From Microvirga sesbaniae (GTDB taxonomy: Bacteria > Pseudomonadota > Alphaproteobacteria > Rhizobiales > Beijerinckiaceae): a stretch of DNA of 64,000 bases. Below are positions 50,040 to 60,042 of this stretch, piece after piece; position 1 is the first letter of the stretch, and each line of letters opens with the position of its first letter. The stretch lies in contig NZ_JAMXFJ010000003.1 of NCBI RefSeq assembly GCF_025460805.1, positions 283,555-347,554 on the forward strand, in the 5' to 3' direction. A program made the position numbers and the translations under genes. Below the pieces are notes generated by a model. That model saw nothing but the letters and a program-made list of their open reading frames with translations. It ran no database searches and had not been told where the DNA came from.

Positions 50040-50654
50040 ATGACGGTCACTGCCGCCTTCTTCTATCTGTTCGCGACGATCACGGTCGCCTCCGGCTTCA
50101 TGGTGATTGCCTCCCGCAATCCCGTGCAGTCGGTGCTCTTCCTCATCCTGGCCTTCGTCAACGCGGCGGGCCTGTTCCTGATGATGGGAGCCGAGTTCCT
50201 GGCGATGATCCTGGTCATCGTCTATGTGGGGGCGGTCGCGGTGCTCTTCCTCTTCGTGGTCATGATGCTCGACGTGGACTTCGCGGCGCTTCGCCAGGGC
50301 TTCCTGCAGTATCTGCCGGTCGGCGGCGTGATCGGGGTGATCTTCCTCCTCGAGCTGATCCTCGTCGTCGGAGCCTATGCGGTCGATCCGGGCCTCGTCC
50401 GCTCGCCGGCCGTTCCGATCCCGGCGCCCGACGTCATGACCAACACCGAGGCGCTCGGCCAGGTTCTCTACACCCGCTACTTCTACTTCTTCCAGGCGGC
50501 CGGCCTGATCCTGCTGGTCGCCATGATCGGCGCCATCGTGCTGACCCTGCGCGAGCGGGTCGGCGTGCGGCGCCAGGATATTTCCAAGCAGAACGCCAGG
50601 ACGCAGGAGACTGCCGTGGAGGTCCGGAAGGTTCCCTTCCGGCAGGGCATCTAA
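50040..50654 (+). CDS. nuoJ: NADH-quinone oxidoreductase subunit J
   Basis: Membrane subunit, 204 aa, five helices. [20 protein letters not shown], the pi-bulge helix [20 protein letters not shown] and [20 protein letters not shown] are conserved. The polar C-terminal tail after [10 protein letters not shown] is somewhat long, as in related bacteria. Confidence 0.95.
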   Translation: MTVTAAFFYLFATITVASGFMVIASRNPVQSVLFLILAFVNAAGLFLMMGAEFLAMILVIVYVGAVAVLFLFVVMMLDVDFAALRQGFLQYLPVGGVIGVIFLLELILVVGAYAVDPGLVRSPAVPIPAPDVMTNTEALGQVLYTRYFYFFQAAGLILLVAMIGAIVLTLRERVGVRRQDISKQNARTQETAVEVRKVPFRQGI

Positions 50655-50665
50655 GGAGGCACGCA

Positions 50666-50974
50666 ATGGTTATCGGACTGGGCCATTACCTTACCGTCGC
50701 GGCCGTGCTCTTCACGCTCGGGGTGTTCGGGATCTTCATCAACCGGAAGAACGTGATCGTCATCCTGATGTCGGTCGAGCTGATCCTGCTCGCCGTGAAC
50801 ATCAACATGGTCGCCTTCTCGACCCACCTGAACGACATCGTCGGCCAGATCTTCGCCATGCTGATCCTCACCGTCGCGGCAGCGGAGGCGGCCATCGGCC
50901 TTGCCATTCTCGTGGTCTTCTTCCGCAACCGCGGGTCGATCGCAGTCGAAGACGTCAACAGGTTGAGGGGCTAA
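50666..50974 (+). CDS. nuoK: NADH-quinone oxidoreductase subunit K
   Basis: Smallest antiporter-like subunit, 102 aa, three helices. [20 protein letters not shown] continuing [10 protein letters not shown] contains the essential membrane glutamate, and [20 protein letters not shown] the second one. AAGGAGG precedes the ATG. Confidence 0.97.
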   Translation: MVIGLGHYLTVAAVLFTLGVFGIFINRKNVIVILMSVELILLAVNINMVAFSTHLNDIVGQIFAMLILTVAAAEAAIGLAILVVFFRNRGSIAVEDVNRLRG

Positions 50975-50998
50975 GCCCGAACGGCGAAGTAAACGACA

Positions 50999-53062
50999 AT
51001 GTATCACGCAATCGTCTTCCTGCCGCTCGTCGGCTTCCTCATCGCAGGCATCTTCGGGCGCGTCCTCGGAGCCCGTCCCAGCGAGCTCATCACCACGGCG
51101 CTGCTCTTCATCGCGGCGGTCCTGTCCTGGATTTCCTTCATTCACGTCGGCTTCGGCGAGGGCGCCACCCGCGTCCAGGTGGCCCAGTGGATGTCGGTGG
51201 GCGACCTTCAGGTCGATTGGGCGTTCCGGATCGACACGCTGACGGCCATGATGCTGGTCGTCGTGAACACGGTGTCGGCGCTGGTTCATCTCTATTCGAT
51301 CGGCTACATGCACGAGGACCCGCACCGTCCGCGCTTCTTCGCCTATCTCTCGCTCTTCACCTTCGCCATGCTCATGCTGGTGACGGCGGACAACCTCATC
51401 CAGATGTTCTTCGGCTGGGAGGGGGTCGGTCTCGCGAGCTATCTCCTCATCGGCTTCTGGTACCAGAAGGACTCGGCCAACGCGGCCGCCATGAAGGCCT
51501 TCATCGTCAACCGCGTCGGCGACTTCGGCTTCCTGCTCGGCATCTTCACGATCTTCGTCCTGTTCAACGGCGTGACCTTCGACGGGATCTTCCCGCGCGT
51601 CGCCGAGTTCGCGAACGCGCGCTTCACCTTCCTGGGGATCGAATGGCACGCGCTGACGATCGCCTGCCTGCTGCTGTTCATGGGCGCCATGGGCAAGTCG
51701 GCCCAGTTCCTGCTGCACACCTGGCTCCCGGACGCGATGGAGGGCCCGACCCCGGTCTCGGCTCTCATCCATGCCGCCACCATGGTGACGGCGGGCGTGT
51801 TCATGGTTGCCCGTCTGTCCCCAGTCTTCGAATATGCGCCGGCCGCTCTGACCGTCGTGACGGTGATCGGCGGCATCACGGCCTTCTTCGCCGCGACCAT
51901 CGGCCTGGTTCAGAACGACATCAAGCGGGTGATCGCCTATTCGACCTGCTCGCAGCTCGGCTACATGTTCGTCGGCCTGGGCGTCGGAGCCTACAGCGCC
52001 GGCGTGTTCCACCTGTTCACGCACGCCTTCTTCAAGGCTCTGCTGTTCCTGGGTGCCGGCTCGGTCATCCACGCCATGCATCATGAGCAGGATATCCGCC
52101 ACATGGGGGCCCTGCGCCGCTACATCCCCTTCACCACGGCCATGATGGCGGTCGGCACGCTGGCGCTGACGGGTTTCCCGTTCACGGCGGGCTACTACTC
52201 CAAGGACGCGATCATCGAGGCGGCCTATGCGGCTCATTCGTCGGCAGGCTCCTTCGCCTTCCTGGCCACGGTCGTCGCCGCGTTCATGACCTCGTTCTAT
52301 TCCTGGCGCCTGTTCTTCCTCACCTTTGAGGGAACCGCCCGCTGGGGCCATGGACACCATACCCCGAGCGCGCACGAGGGCGTGGAGCACGACGAGTCCG
52401 GCCATGACGTCGAGCCGGGCTCTCATGCCCAGCACGAGCACGGCCATGACGATCACGCTCATGACGACCACGCCCACGGGCACCACGGCTCGCACATGCC
52501 GCACGAGAGCCCGCTCGTGATGCTCGTGCCGCTGCTCGTGCTCGCCATCGGGGCGGTTCTGGCCGGCGTCATCTTCCACGGTGCGTTCATCGGGGAGGGC
52601 TACGAGGAGTTCTGGAAGGGAGCGCTCTTCACGGGGCCGAACAACCATATCCTGGAGACGATGCACCATCTTCCGGGCTGGGTCCCGCTTCTGCCCACGA
52701 TCATGATGATCCTCGGCTTCCTGGTCGCAGTGTACATGTACATCATCGACGCCAAGCAGCCGGCGAAGCTGGCGGCCGACCACCCGATCCTGTACCGGTT
52801 CCTGCTCAACAAGTGGTACTTCGACGAGCTCTACGACGCGATCTTCGTACGGCCCGCCATGGCGATCGGGCGCTTCCTCTGGCGCACCGGTGACCAGCGG
52901 ATCATCGACGGCCTCGGGCCCGACGGCATCTCCGCCCGCGTTCTCGACGTGACGCGCGGCGTGGTGCGGGTGCAGACGGGCTACGTCTATCACTATGCCT
53001 TTGCGATGCTGATCGGCGTTGCGGCTCTCGTGACCTTCTATCTCTTCAGGGGAGCCCACTAA
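50999..53062 (+). CDS. nuoL: NADH-quinone oxidoreductase subunit L with His-rich loop
   Basis: Distal proton-pumping subunit, 687 aa. [20 protein letters not shown], the antiporter core ([20 protein letters not shown] continuing TMVTAGVF) and the C-terminal lateral helix region are present. Between core helices, residues about 450-506 form a hydrophilic stretch with about 18 histidines plus Asp and Glu (for example [20 protein letters not shown]). It resembles metal-binding His loops of zinc or nickel proteins. Its TAA stop overlaps the nuoM ATG. Confidence 0.96.
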   Translation: MYHAIVFLPLVGFLIAGIFGRVLGARPSELITTALLFIAAVLSWISFIHVGFGEGATRVQVAQWMSVGDLQVDWAFRIDTLTAMMLVVVNTVSALVHLYSIGYMHEDPHRPRFFAYLSLFTFAMLMLVTADNLIQMFFGWEGVGLASYLLIGFWYQKDSANAAAMKAFIVNRVGDFGFLLGIFTIFVLFNGVTFDGIFPRVAEFANARFTFLGIEWHALTIACLLLFMGAMGKSAQFLLHTWLPDAMEGPTPVSALIHAATMVTAGVFMVARLSPVFEYAPAALTVVTVIGGITAFFAATIGLVQNDIKRVIAYSTCSQLGYMFVGLGVGAYSAGVFHLFTHAFFKALLFLGAGSVIHAMHHEQDIRHMGALRRYIPFTTAMMAVGTLALTGFPFTAGYYSKDAIIEAAYAAHSSAGSFAFLATVVAAFMTSFYSWRLFFLTFEGTARWGHGHHTPSAHEGVEHDESGHDVEPGSHAQHEHGHDDHAHDDHAHGHHGSHMPHESPLVMLVPLLVLAIGAVLAGVIFHGAFIGEGYEEFWKGALFTGPNNHILETMHHLPGWVPLLPTIMMILGFLVAVYMYIIDAKQPAKLAADHPILYRFLLNKWYFDELYDAIFVRPAMAIGRFLWRTGDQRIIDGLGPDGISARVLDVTRGVVRVQTGYVYHYAFAMLIGVAALVTFYLFRGAH

Positions 53063-54573
53063 TGCTCGGCTTCGGCATCCTCTCCGGCCTTCTCATCCTG
53101 CCTCTCGTCGGAGCGGCCTTCATCCTGACCCTGCGCGGCGACAGCGAGGCTGCCCGCTCGAATGCGCGCTGGGCGGCGCTTGCCACGACCATCGCGACCT
53201 TCCTGCTGTCCCTTGTGGCGTGGGCACGTTTCGATGTTGCTTCGGCCTCGTTCCAGCTCGTGGAAAGCCATTCCTGGCTGACCGAGACGATCCGGTTCAA
53301 GCTTGGCGTCGACGGCTTCTCGATGCCGCTCGTCCTGCTCACCACGTTCCTGATGCCGTTCTGCATCCTGGCCTCGTGGGAGTCGATCGAGAACCGGGTC
53401 AAGGAGTACTTCGTCGCCTTCCTTGTGCTCGAGACCACGATGATCGGCGTGTTCTGCGCCCTCGACCTCGTGCTCTTCTACCTGTTCTTCGAGGCGGGCC
53501 TGATCCCGATGTTCCTCATCATCGGCATCTGGGGCGGCAAGCGCCGCATCTATGCGAGCTTCAAGTTCTTCCTCTATACGCTGCTCGGGTCGGTCCTGAT
53601 GCTCCTGGCCATCATGGCCATGTACTGGGCCGCCGGGACCACCGATATCCCGACGCTGCTGGCCTTCAAGTTCGCGCCGAACCTGCAGATCTGGCTCTGG
53701 CTGGCCTTCTTCGCGTCCTTCGCGGTGAAGATGCCCATGTGGCCGGTCCATACCTGGCTGCCGGACGCTCACGTGGAAGCCCCGACGGCCGGCTCCGTCA
53801 TCCTGGCGGGCGTCCTGCTCAAGATGGGCGGCTACGGCTTCATCCGAGTGTCCCTGCCCATGTTCCCGGATGCGTCGCTCTATTTCGCGCCGCTGGTCTA
53901 TGCGCTGTCCGTCATCGCGATCATCTACACCTCGCTGGTCGCCCTGATGCAGGAGGACATCAAGAAGCTGATCGCCTATTCGTCGGTGGCGCATATGGGC
54001 TTCGTGACCATGGGCCTGTTCAGCATGAACGAGCAGGGCATCCAGGGCGCCATGTTCACCATGATCTCGCACGGTCTGATCTCCGGCGCGCTGTTCCTGA
54101 GCGTCGGCGTGATCTACGACCGCATGCATACCCGCGAGATCAAGGCCTATGGCGGCCTCGTCAACCGCATGCCGCTCTACGCGGTGGTGTTCCTCATCCT
54201 GACCATGGCGAACGTGGCCCTGCCCGGGACCTCGGGCTTCATCGGCGAGTTCCTGACCCTGATGGGAGCCTTCCGGTCGAACACCTGGGTGGCGTTCTTT
54301 GCGGCGACCGGCGTGATCCTCTCGGCCGCCTATGCGCTCTGGCTCTACCGTCGCGTGGTCTACGGACCCCTCGAGAAGCCGGCCCTGCAGGGCATCACGG
54401 ACCTGAACCGTCGCGAGATCATCACCTTCGCGCCCCTTATCCTGCTCATCATCTATTACGGCGTCCAGCCGGGCCCGATCCTTGATGCCTTCGCGGCACC
54501 GACGGATGCGCTCATGAACAGCGTCCAGGCTGCGCTCGCCACCGTGAAAACGGCCGCTGTTGCGGCACACTGA
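53062..54573 (+). CDS. nuoM: NADH-quinone oxidoreductase subunit M
   Basis: Antiporter-like subunit, 503 aa, about 14 helices. [20 protein letters not shown] continuing [35 protein letters not shown] continuing [11 protein letters not shown] and [14 protein letters not shown] are the family motifs. Translationally coupled to nuoL (TAATG). Confidence 0.97.
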   Translation: MLGFGILSGLLILPLVGAAFILTLRGDSEAARSNARWAALATTIATFLLSLVAWARFDVASASFQLVESHSWLTETIRFKLGVDGFSMPLVLLTTFLMPFCILASWESIENRVKEYFVAFLVLETTMIGVFCALDLVLFYLFFEAGLIPMFLIIGIWGGKRRIYASFKFFLYTLLGSVLMLLAIMAMYWAAGTTDIPTLLAFKFAPNLQIWLWLAFFASFAVKMPMWPVHTWLPDAHVEAPTAGSVILAGVLLKMGGYGFIRVSLPMFPDASLYFAPLVYALSVIAIIYTSLVALMQEDIKKLIAYSSVAHMGFVTMGLFSMNEQGIQGAMFTMISHGLISGALFLSVGVIYDRMHTREIKAYGGLVNRMPLYAVVFLILTMANVALPGTSGFIGEFLTLMGAFRSNTWVAFFAATGVILSAAYALWLYRRVVYGPLEKPALQGITDLNRREIITFAPLILLIIYYGVQPGPILDAFAAPTDALMNSVQAALATVKTAAVAAH

Positions 54574-54580
54574 GGTCACG

Positions 54581-56020
54581 ATGAACCCCGCCCTCGCCAT
54601 TCCCGCTTTCGGTCCGCTGCTGCCAGAGATCCTGATGGCAGTCGGAGTTCTTGTCCTGGTCCTGTTCGGCGCGTTCCGCGGCGAGCGCCCCGGCTACGGC
54701 ATGAGCATTATCGCGCTCGCGCTGCTCGCCGTGACCTTCGTGGCGGTCCTGATGCTCCCCTCGGAGCGGGTCGAGACCATGGCCGGCTCCTTCGTGGTGG
54801 ACGGCTTCGCCAAGTTCATGAAAGCGCTGACGCTCCTTGCGTCGGCCGGGGGCATCATCCTGTCCCTGGACTACATGAGGCGCGAGGGCATTTACCGGTT
54901 CGAGTACCCGATCCTGATCGTGCTCTCGACCATCGGCATGATGATGGTCATCTCGGCGAATGATCTGATCGCGCTTTATCTCGGCCTCGAACTGCTCAGC
55001 CTGTCGTCCTATGTCATCGCGGCCTTCGACCGTGACAACGAACGTTCGACGGAAGCCGGTCTGAAGTATTTCGTGCTCGGGGCGCTTTCGTCGGGCATGC
55101 TGCTCTACGGCGCTTCCCTGGTCTATGGCTTCAGCGGCAGCGTGTCCTTCCCGGTCATCGCATCCGTCCTGCAGGGGAATGTCGGCATCGGCGCCGTCGT
55201 GGGCCTCGTCTTCGTGGCGGCCGGCATCGCCTTCAAGATCTCGGCCGTGCCGTTCCACATGTGGACGCCGGACGTGTACGAAGGGTCGCCGACCCCCGTG
55301 ACGGCCTTCTTCGCGGCCGCCCCCAAGATGGCCGGCATGGCCATGGCCACCCGCGTGTTCATCGATGCCTTCCCGGGCATCCTGGTCCAGTGGCAGCAGA
55401 TCATCGTCTTCATCTCGATCGCCTCGATGGCCCTCGGATCCTTCGCGGCCATCGGTCAGCGCAACCTCAAGCGCCTGATGGCCTATTCGTCCATCGGCAA
55501 CGTGGGCTACGCGCTGATCGGCCTGGCTGCTGGCACGCCGGAGGGCATCCAGGGCGTTGTGGTCTACATGGCCATCTACCTCGCCATGACGCTCGGCACC
55601 TTCGCGGTGATCCTCGGCATGCGCCGCGGAAACGTGATGTTCGAGTCCATCGACGATCTTTCAGGTCTGGCCCGCACTCACCCCGCGCTCGCGTTCTGCC
55701 TGGCCATGATGATGTTCTCGCTGGCCGGCATCCCGCCGCTGGCGGGCTTCTTCGCCAAGTTCTACGTCTTCGCCGCGGCGATCCAGGCCAACCTCGTGAC
55801 CCTGGCCGTGATCGGCGTCGTGACGAGCGTCATCGGCGCCTATTACTACCTGCGCATCGTCAAGGTCATGTATTTCGATGCACCGGTGGAGCGGTTCGAG
55901 CGCATGTCTCCGGGCGTGAGCTTCGTCCTCGTCGTCTCGAGCGCCGTGGTCCTGCTGTTCTGGCTGGTGCCTGCCCCGATCGTCAATGCAGCGGGCGCCG
56001 CCGCGCGCTCCTTGTTCTGA
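54581..56020 (+). CDS. nuoN: NADH-quinone oxidoreductase subunit N
   Basis: Last complex I subunit, 479 aa from the ATG at 54581, preceded by GAGGTCAC; a TTG at 54560 is less likely. ALYLGLELLSLSSYVIAAFD, FHMWTPDVYEGSPTPVTAFF and MAYSSIGNVGYALIGLAAGT are conserved. The stop is 2 nt before the birA GTG. Confidence 0.96.
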   Translation: MNPALAIPAFGPLLPEILMAVGVLVLVLFGAFRGERPGYGMSIIALALLAVTFVAVLMLPSERVETMAGSFVVDGFAKFMKALTLLASAGGIILSLDYMRREGIYRFEYPILIVLSTIGMMMVISANDLIALYLGLELLSLSSYVIAAFDRDNERSTEAGLKYFVLGALSSGMLLYGASLVYGFSGSVSFPVIASVLQGNVGIGAVVGLVFVAAGIAFKISAVPFHMWTPDVYEGSPTPVTAFFAAAPKMAGMAMATRVFIDAFPGILVQWQQIIVFISIASMALGSFAAIGQRNLKRLMAYSSIGNVGYALIGLAAGTPEGIQGVVVYMAIYLAMTLGTFAVILGMRRGNVMFESIDDLSGLARTHPALAFCLAMMMFSLAGIPPLAGFFAKFYVFAAAIQANLVTLAVIGVVTSVIGAYYYLRIVKVMYFDAPVERFERMSPGVSFVLVVSSAVVLLFWLVPAPIVNAAGAAARSLF

Positions 56021-56022
56021 CC

Positions 56023-56853
56023 GTGCGTCTGTCGCCCGAGACCGAGGCCGCCGGCTACCGGCTTCTGTCGCTCGAGGCGACGAACTCGACGAACGACGAT
56101 GCTCTGCAGGCGGCCCGCGCGGGTGATCCGGGCCAGCTCTGGATCACGGCCCGCGAGCAGCTGGCCGGGAGAGGGCGGCACGGTCGTCAATGGTCGTCGC
56201 CCCCGGGCAACCTCTATGCCAGCCTGCTCCTGATCGATCCGTGCGATCTGCGCTCGGCACCCCAGCTCGGCTTCGTGGCCGGGCTGGCGCTCCACGAGGC
56301 CGTCGAGGCCGTCTCAAGGATCGGCGCACCGCGTCTGGCCCTGAAATGGCCGAATGACCTCCTGCTCGACGGTGCGAAGGTGTCGGGCCTTCTGCTGGAA
56401 GGCCACCGGTTGCAGCCGGACGGGCCTCTGGCCATCGTGATCGGGTTCGGCGTCAATGTCGCCTTCGCCCCGAGCGGAACGCCTTATCCGGCAGCAGCGC
56501 TGCAGCATGTTCGCCCGGGCCTGACCAGGGAGGAAGTGTTCACCACCCTGTCCTCGGCCTTCGCCCGGACCTTCTCGGCGTGGCGGTCCTCGTCCCGTGG
56601 CCATGGATCGGACCCGTTCGGCGCGATCCGGCGGCTCTGGATGGAGCGTGCGGCAGGGCTCGGCCGGCAGGTGACGCTTCGACTTCCTTCGGGCGAGAAA
56701 ACAGGGGTCTTCGACGGGCTCGACTCGTCCGGGCGCCTTCAGCTGAAAAGCAATGCCGGAATGGAACTCATCGACGCGGGCGACCTTTATTTTCCCCATT
56801 CGCTGCACGATATAGCAAAGCCTGACGCTGGCTCGAAAAGGTCTGGAACTTAA
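56023..56853 (+). CDS. birA: Biotin--[acetyl-CoA-carboxylase] ligase
   Basis: Attaches biotin to the carboxyl carrier protein via biotinyl-AMP. 276 aa with a GTG start (no ATG available). Catalytic loop AGRGRHGRQWSSPPGNLYAS and KWPNDLLLDGAKVSGLLLEG are diagnostic, and a C-terminal SH3-like segment (TGVFDGLDSSGRLQL) follows. There is no N-terminal helix-turn-helix, so it is not a biotin-operon repressor. Its location after nuoN is shared by many rhizobia. Confidence 0.93.
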   Translation: MRLSPETEAAGYRLLSLEATNSTNDDALQAARAGDPGQLWITAREQLAGRGRHGRQWSSPPGNLYASLLLIDPCDLRSAPQLGFVAGLALHEAVEAVSRIGAPRLALKWPNDLLLDGAKVSGLLLEGHRLQPDGPLAIVIGFGVNVAFAPSGTPYPAAALQHVRPGLTREEVFTTLSSAFARTFSAWRSSSRGHGSDPFGAIRRLWMERAAGLGRQVTLRLPSGEKTGVFDGLDSSGRLQLKSNAGMELIDAGDLYFPHSLHDIAKPDAGSKRSGT

Positions 56854-58526
56854 TGGCTTCCCACCAGGATGAATTGGTCTTTCTTCCCCTTGGAGGACTC
56901 GGCGAAATCGGCATGAACGCTGCCCTCTACGGCTTCGGCCCCGAGGACGATCGGCAGTGGATTCTGGTCGATTGCGGCATGGGTTTCGGCGGCGAGGAAA
57001 ACCTGCCCGGGATCGATGTCGTCTATCCCGACCTGCGGTTCATCGAAGAGGAGCGGCACAATCTTCTCGGGATCTTCATCACCCATGCGCACGAGGACCA
57101 CATCGGCGCTCTGGTGGAGATGTGGCCGCGCCTCCGTGCGCCGGTCTATGCAACGCGGTTCGCCATCGGCCTCCTGGAGACACGACGTCTGTCCGAAGCG
57201 GATGCGCCGAAGGTCGACCTGAACGAGATCGTCCCCGGGCAACGCCTGAAGCTTGGTGCCTTCGAGATCGAGTACGTGCCGGTCGCCCATTCGATTCCGG
57301 AATCGAACGCTCTTGCGATCCGCACGCCGCACGGTTTGGTGGTGCATACGGGCGACTGGAAGCTCGACAACACGCCCTACCTTGGCAGCCTGACCTCGGA
57401 AGACAGCTTCCGGGCCCTGGGCGATGAAGGGGTGTTGGCGCTCATCTGTGATTCCACCAATGTGGTCCGCGACGGCACGAGTCCGAGCGAGTCCGACGTC
57501 GCCCGGAATCTGGCCCAGTTGATCAAGGATGCCCCGCACCGGGTCGCGGTCACCACCTTCGCGTCCAATGTCGCCCGCATTCGCTCGGTGGCCGAGGCGG
57601 CCCGCGAGTGTGGCCGCGAGGTGGTCGTTGTCGGCCGTGCCATGGATCGGGTGGTCGAGGTCGCCAAGGAGTGCGGTTTCCTGGACGACCTGCCGGAGTT
57701 CCGCTCCACGGAAAACTTCGGCTACATGCCCCGTGACAAGATCGTGGCGATCCTGACCGGGTCGCAGGGCGAGCCCCGGGCGGCTCTCGCCCGGATCGCT
57801 CAGGACGAGCACCCGGACATCGCGCTGTCCGCAGGAGACCGGGTGATTTTCTCGTCGCGTGCGATCCCCGGGAACGAGAAGGCTGTCGGCTCGATCATCA
57901 ACAATCTGATCGAGCAGGGCATCGAGGTGATCACCGACCGGACGGAACTGGTGCACGTGTCCGGACATCCGCGTCGCGGCGAGCTGGCGCAGATGTACCA
58001 GTGGACCCGTCCCCGCATCGCCATTCCGGCCCATGGCGAGCCCCTGCACCTGAGCGAGCACGCGAAGTTCGCGCGGGCTCAAGGCGTGAAGGAAGTCGTC
58101 CGGGCCAAGAACGGATCGCTGGTGCGCCTTTCGCCCGGCCCGGCCGAGATCGTGGACAATATCCCCGCTGGGCGACTCTACCGCGACGGCAACATCGTCA
58201 TCGGAGCCGGCGAGCGGGCGCTGCCGGAGCGCCGCAAGCTTGCCTTCGCGGGAATCGTCACCGTGGCGATCGCCATCGACGACCGGGGCGAGCTCGTCGG
58301 CGATCCCGTGATCGACGCCATGGGCATCCCGGACAAGACCAGACAGGGGCGTGACCTGACCGACGTGATCGCGGACACCGTGGCCGACCTGCTCGACGGG
58401 CTCCCCAAAGCCAAGCGACGGGATCCGGAGGCGGTCGAGAATGCCGTCCACCGGGCCGTCCGCGCAGCCGTGAACCAGGAATGGGGCAAGAAGCCCGCCT
58501 GCCATGTGCTGGTCATCGAGGCCTAG
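56853..58526 (+). CDS. rnj: Ribonuclease J
   Basis: Metallo-beta-lactamase/beta-CASP ribonuclease with 5'-3' exo- and endonuclease activity in rRNA and mRNA processing. 557 aa. The zinc motif is ITHAHEDHIGAL. VVHTGDWKLDNTPYLGSLTS, CDSTNVVRDGTSPSE, TTFASNVARIRSV and HVSGHPRRGELAQMYQW are typical. It begins at the overlapping TAATG with birA. Confidence 0.95.
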   Translation: MASHQDELVFLPLGGLGEIGMNAALYGFGPEDDRQWILVDCGMGFGGEENLPGIDVVYPDLRFIEEERHNLLGIFITHAHEDHIGALVEMWPRLRAPVYATRFAIGLLETRRLSEADAPKVDLNEIVPGQRLKLGAFEIEYVPVAHSIPESNALAIRTPHGLVVHTGDWKLDNTPYLGSLTSEDSFRALGDEGVLALICDSTNVVRDGTSPSESDVARNLAQLIKDAPHRVAVTTFASNVARIRSVAEAARECGREVVVVGRAMDRVVEVAKECGFLDDLPEFRSTENFGYMPRDKIVAILTGSQGEPRAALARIAQDEHPDIALSAGDRVIFSSRAIPGNEKAVGSIINNLIEQGIEVITDRTELVHVSGHPRRGELAQMYQWTRPRIAIPAHGEPLHLSEHAKFARAQGVKEVVRAKNGSLVRLSPGPAEIVDNIPAGRLYRDGNIVIGAGERALPERRKLAFAGIVTVAIAIDDRGELVGDPVIDAMGIPDKTRQGRDLTDVIADTVADLLDGLPKAKRRDPEAVENAVHRAVRAAVNQEWGKKPACHVLVIEA

Positions 58527-58546
58527 GAGCTGACAGGGGAGCGCCT

Positions 58547-58951
58547 ATGATCGGACGCCTCAATCACGTTGCCATAGCGGTGCCCGACCTCGCGGCCGCT
58601 TCGGACCTGTACCGGAAGACTCTCGGGGCGGACGTCTCGGCACCGGAGGCCCTGGACGAGCACGGCGTCACGGTGGTTTTCATCACGCTGCCCAACACCA
58701 AGATCGAGCTTCTCGAGCCCCTGGGAGAGGGATCGCCCATCGCCCGTTTCCTCGAGAAGAACCCGGACGGCGGGGTGCATCACGTCTGCTACGAAGTCGA
58801 CGACATCATCGCGGCCCGCGACCGGCTTCTGGATTCCGGCGCCAGGGTGCTCGGCTCCGGAGAGCCGAAGATCGGAGCCCACGGGAAGCCGGTGCTCTTC
58901 CTGCATCCCAAGGACTTCAACGGCACGCTCATCGAGCTCGAGCAGGCGTGA
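58547..58951 (+). CDS. mce: Methylmalonyl-CoA epimerase
   Basis: Interconverts (R)- and (S)-methylmalonyl-CoA in propionyl-CoA catabolism. 134 aa, two glyoxalase-like betaalphabeta repeats. Metal ligands fit LNHVAIAVPDL (His), TKIELLEPLGEGSPIARFLE and GGVHHVCYEVDDI (His), and TLIELEQA (Glu). Preceded by GGGGAGCGCC. Follows rnj in the operon as in other Hyphomicrobiales. Confidence 0.93.
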   Translation: MIGRLNHVAIAVPDLAAASDLYRKTLGADVSAPEALDEHGVTVVFITLPNTKIELLEPLGEGSPIARFLEKNPDGGVHHVCYEVDDIIAARDRLLDSGARVLGSGEPKIGAHGKPVLFLHPKDFNGTLIELEQA

Positions 58952-58961
58952 GGACAAGCTG

Positions 58962-59297
58962 TTGATAAATCTCGTAAAAGCCCTTTCGGGATCGCTCTGG
59001 TCCACGATCGCGGTCGTCGTGGTCGTGTCCGGTCTCGCCGTCACGGCGGCTGTCCAAGCCTTCGGCCTGCGCGTCAGCGGAGGCTTGGCGCTCTACTTCG
59101 TGATCTGGTGGATCCTGCTCTTCGCGGTCCTGCCGTTCGGTGTCCGCAGCCAGGTCGAAAGCGGGGACGTGGTCCAGGGGAGCGAGCCAGGAGCCCCAGC
59201 CCTTCCGGCGCTTCGGGAAAAGGCCATTTGGACGACACTGGTCGCGTCCGTCGTGCTGGTCGTGGCTGCGGCGGTTTTTCCTTTGGCCGGTCTCTAG
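58962..59297 (+). CDS. DUF1467 family membrane protein
   Basis: 111 aa. The DUF1467 core ALYFVIWWILLFAVLPFGVR continuing SQVESGDVVQGSEPGAPALP and a final helix is clear. An extra N-terminal hydrophobic helix (residues about 13-34) precedes it, reached by a TTG start 8 nt after GAGG. A later TTG at the core (GGAGGC TTG) is possible but poorly spaced. Function unknown; the gene lies between mce and proS in many rhizobia. Its stop codon abuts an HR2 repeat. Confidence 0.85.
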   Translation: MINLVKALSGSLWSTIAVVVVVSGLAVTAAVQAFGLRVSGGLALYFVIWWILLFAVLPFGVRSQVESGDVVQGSEPGAPALPALREKAIWTTLVASVVLVVAAAVFPLAGL

Positions 59298-59374
59298 AGC
59301 ATCGGGCGCAAAAGTGGGAAGCGGTTTTGCGCGAAAAGATGCTCCCGAACAAAAGCTTGAAGCATCGGGCGCAG
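59298..59374. repeat. HR2 repeat abutting the DUF1467 stop codon
   Basis: AGCATCGGGCGCAAAAGTGG...GCGCGAAAAGATGCTCCC...AAGCATCGGGCGCAG: one full and one partial unit, beginning one base after the TAG stop. Confidence 0.65.
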
Positions 59375-59396
59375 AAGGAGCCGTCTCTCCCCTCCA

Positions 59397-59487
59397 CGTC
59401 ATCACCGGGCTTGTCCCGGTGATCCCGCTTGTCTGAAGCGCTGAGCCCGAAGCAATCGGGATGGCCGGCACAAGGCCGGCCATGACG
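59397..59487. repeat. HR1 copy, A-B order
   Basis: Canonical A arm (ATCACCGGGCTTGTCCCGGT continuing GAT) and B arm (ATGGCCGGCACAAGGCCGGC continuing CATGACG). Confidence 0.8.
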
Positions 59488-59524
59488 TGTGGAAGGTATC
59501 ATCACCCGCTCATGCCACCCGCTA

Positions 59525-59565
59525 CGTCATCACCGGGCTTGTCCCGGTGATCCCGATTGTTCGAG
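59525..59565. repeat. HR1 half copy (A arm)
   Basis: CGTCATCACCGGGCTTGTCC continuing CGGTGATCCCGATTG; the sequence after it does not continue as a B arm. Confidence 0.65.
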
Positions 59566-59599
59566 GCTCCGGGTCGAACGATGCGCCAGCCAAGAGTGG

Positions 59600-59651
59600 A
59601 GCATCGGATCCGAGCCCAAACATGGGTCCACGTTCGGGTCCGATGATCTAG
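59600..59651. repeat. HR2 copy
   Basis: AGCATCGGATCCGAGCCCAA, then TTCGGGTCCGATGATCT: a single palindrome whose right end has GATGATCT instead of GATGCTCT. Confidence 0.65.
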
Positions 59652-59670
59652 AACCAAGAAGAGAAGGAGC

Positions 59671-59701
59671 CGAAAAAAGAAAAGCAAGGCTTTCGCCTTG
59701 C
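59671..59701 (-). terminator. Intrinsic terminator on the minus strand, no assigned gene
   Basis: Read on the minus strand: GCAAGGC stem, GAAA tetraloop, GCCTTGC stem, then TTTTCTTTTTT. This is the best T-tract terminator in the window. Both flanking genes point the other way, so it must end a leftward transcript starting between it and proS. Confidence 0.8.
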
Positions 59702-59816
59702 CTGAACTGCCTTTTGGCAATTTTTGATCCCTGGCTTTCTCAGACCAGCGCCTCAGGGCACTTGGGGATCTTGTTCCTCCCGAAACTCGGACCGTAGCCT
59801 TTGACCTTGGAAGGCC

Positions 59817-59888
59817 TCAGACGTTAGCGGTTCGTTTATAGTCACCTTGCCCGACCGTGTCACCTTTTATGGGCACCTCCTGATGCAT
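59817..59888 (-). CDS. Possible 23-residue peptide (MHQEVPIKGDTVGQGDYKRT continuing ANV)
   Basis: A short frame inside the putative leftward transcript that ends at 59671. The KGDTVGQGDY string resembles the start of small rhizobial proteins I have seen, but I cannot place it. An alternative start is the GTG four codons later. Evidence is weak: no clear Shine-Dalgarno before the ATG. It may be noise or a remnant of a longer gene. Confidence 0.25.
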   Translation of the reverse strand: MHQEVPIKGDTVGQGDYKRTANV

Positions 59889-60042
59889 TTTTCGGCATTT
59901 CTTGTATTGATCTTTGGTCTAATCCATCTCGCCGCAGGCCCGATGGGGCGATGACAGCTTGTCTTTTCCCCGAGGCCTGTGTTGTGTGCTGGAAGCGAGT
60001 CGCTACCTTTCTCCTGTTCTGACCGAGATCCAAAGGCGTCCC

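Larger units (their letters stand above)
59298..60042. other. Long intergenic region between DUF1467 gene and proS
   Basis: 745 bp. Left part: HR2 (59298-59374), HR1 (59397-59487), HR1 half (59525-59565), HR2 (59600-59651). Middle: an intrinsic terminator reading leftward (59671-59701). Right part (59702-59990): distinctly AT-richer DNA with a possible short leftward transcript and a 23-codon frame (59817-59888). The last 50 bp lead into proS. No long gene is supported. Confidence 0.6.

Noticed and set aside
50651..53059. Minus-strand frame of about 802 codons opposite nuoK-nuoL
   Set aside because: Shadow of two well-identified complex I genes; His/Arg/Asp-rich junk translation.
59489..59797. 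Plus-strand frame of 102 codons in the DUF1467-proS gap
   Set aside because: It reads through HR1, HR2 and the terminator hairpin, has no ribosome binding site and no recognisable family.
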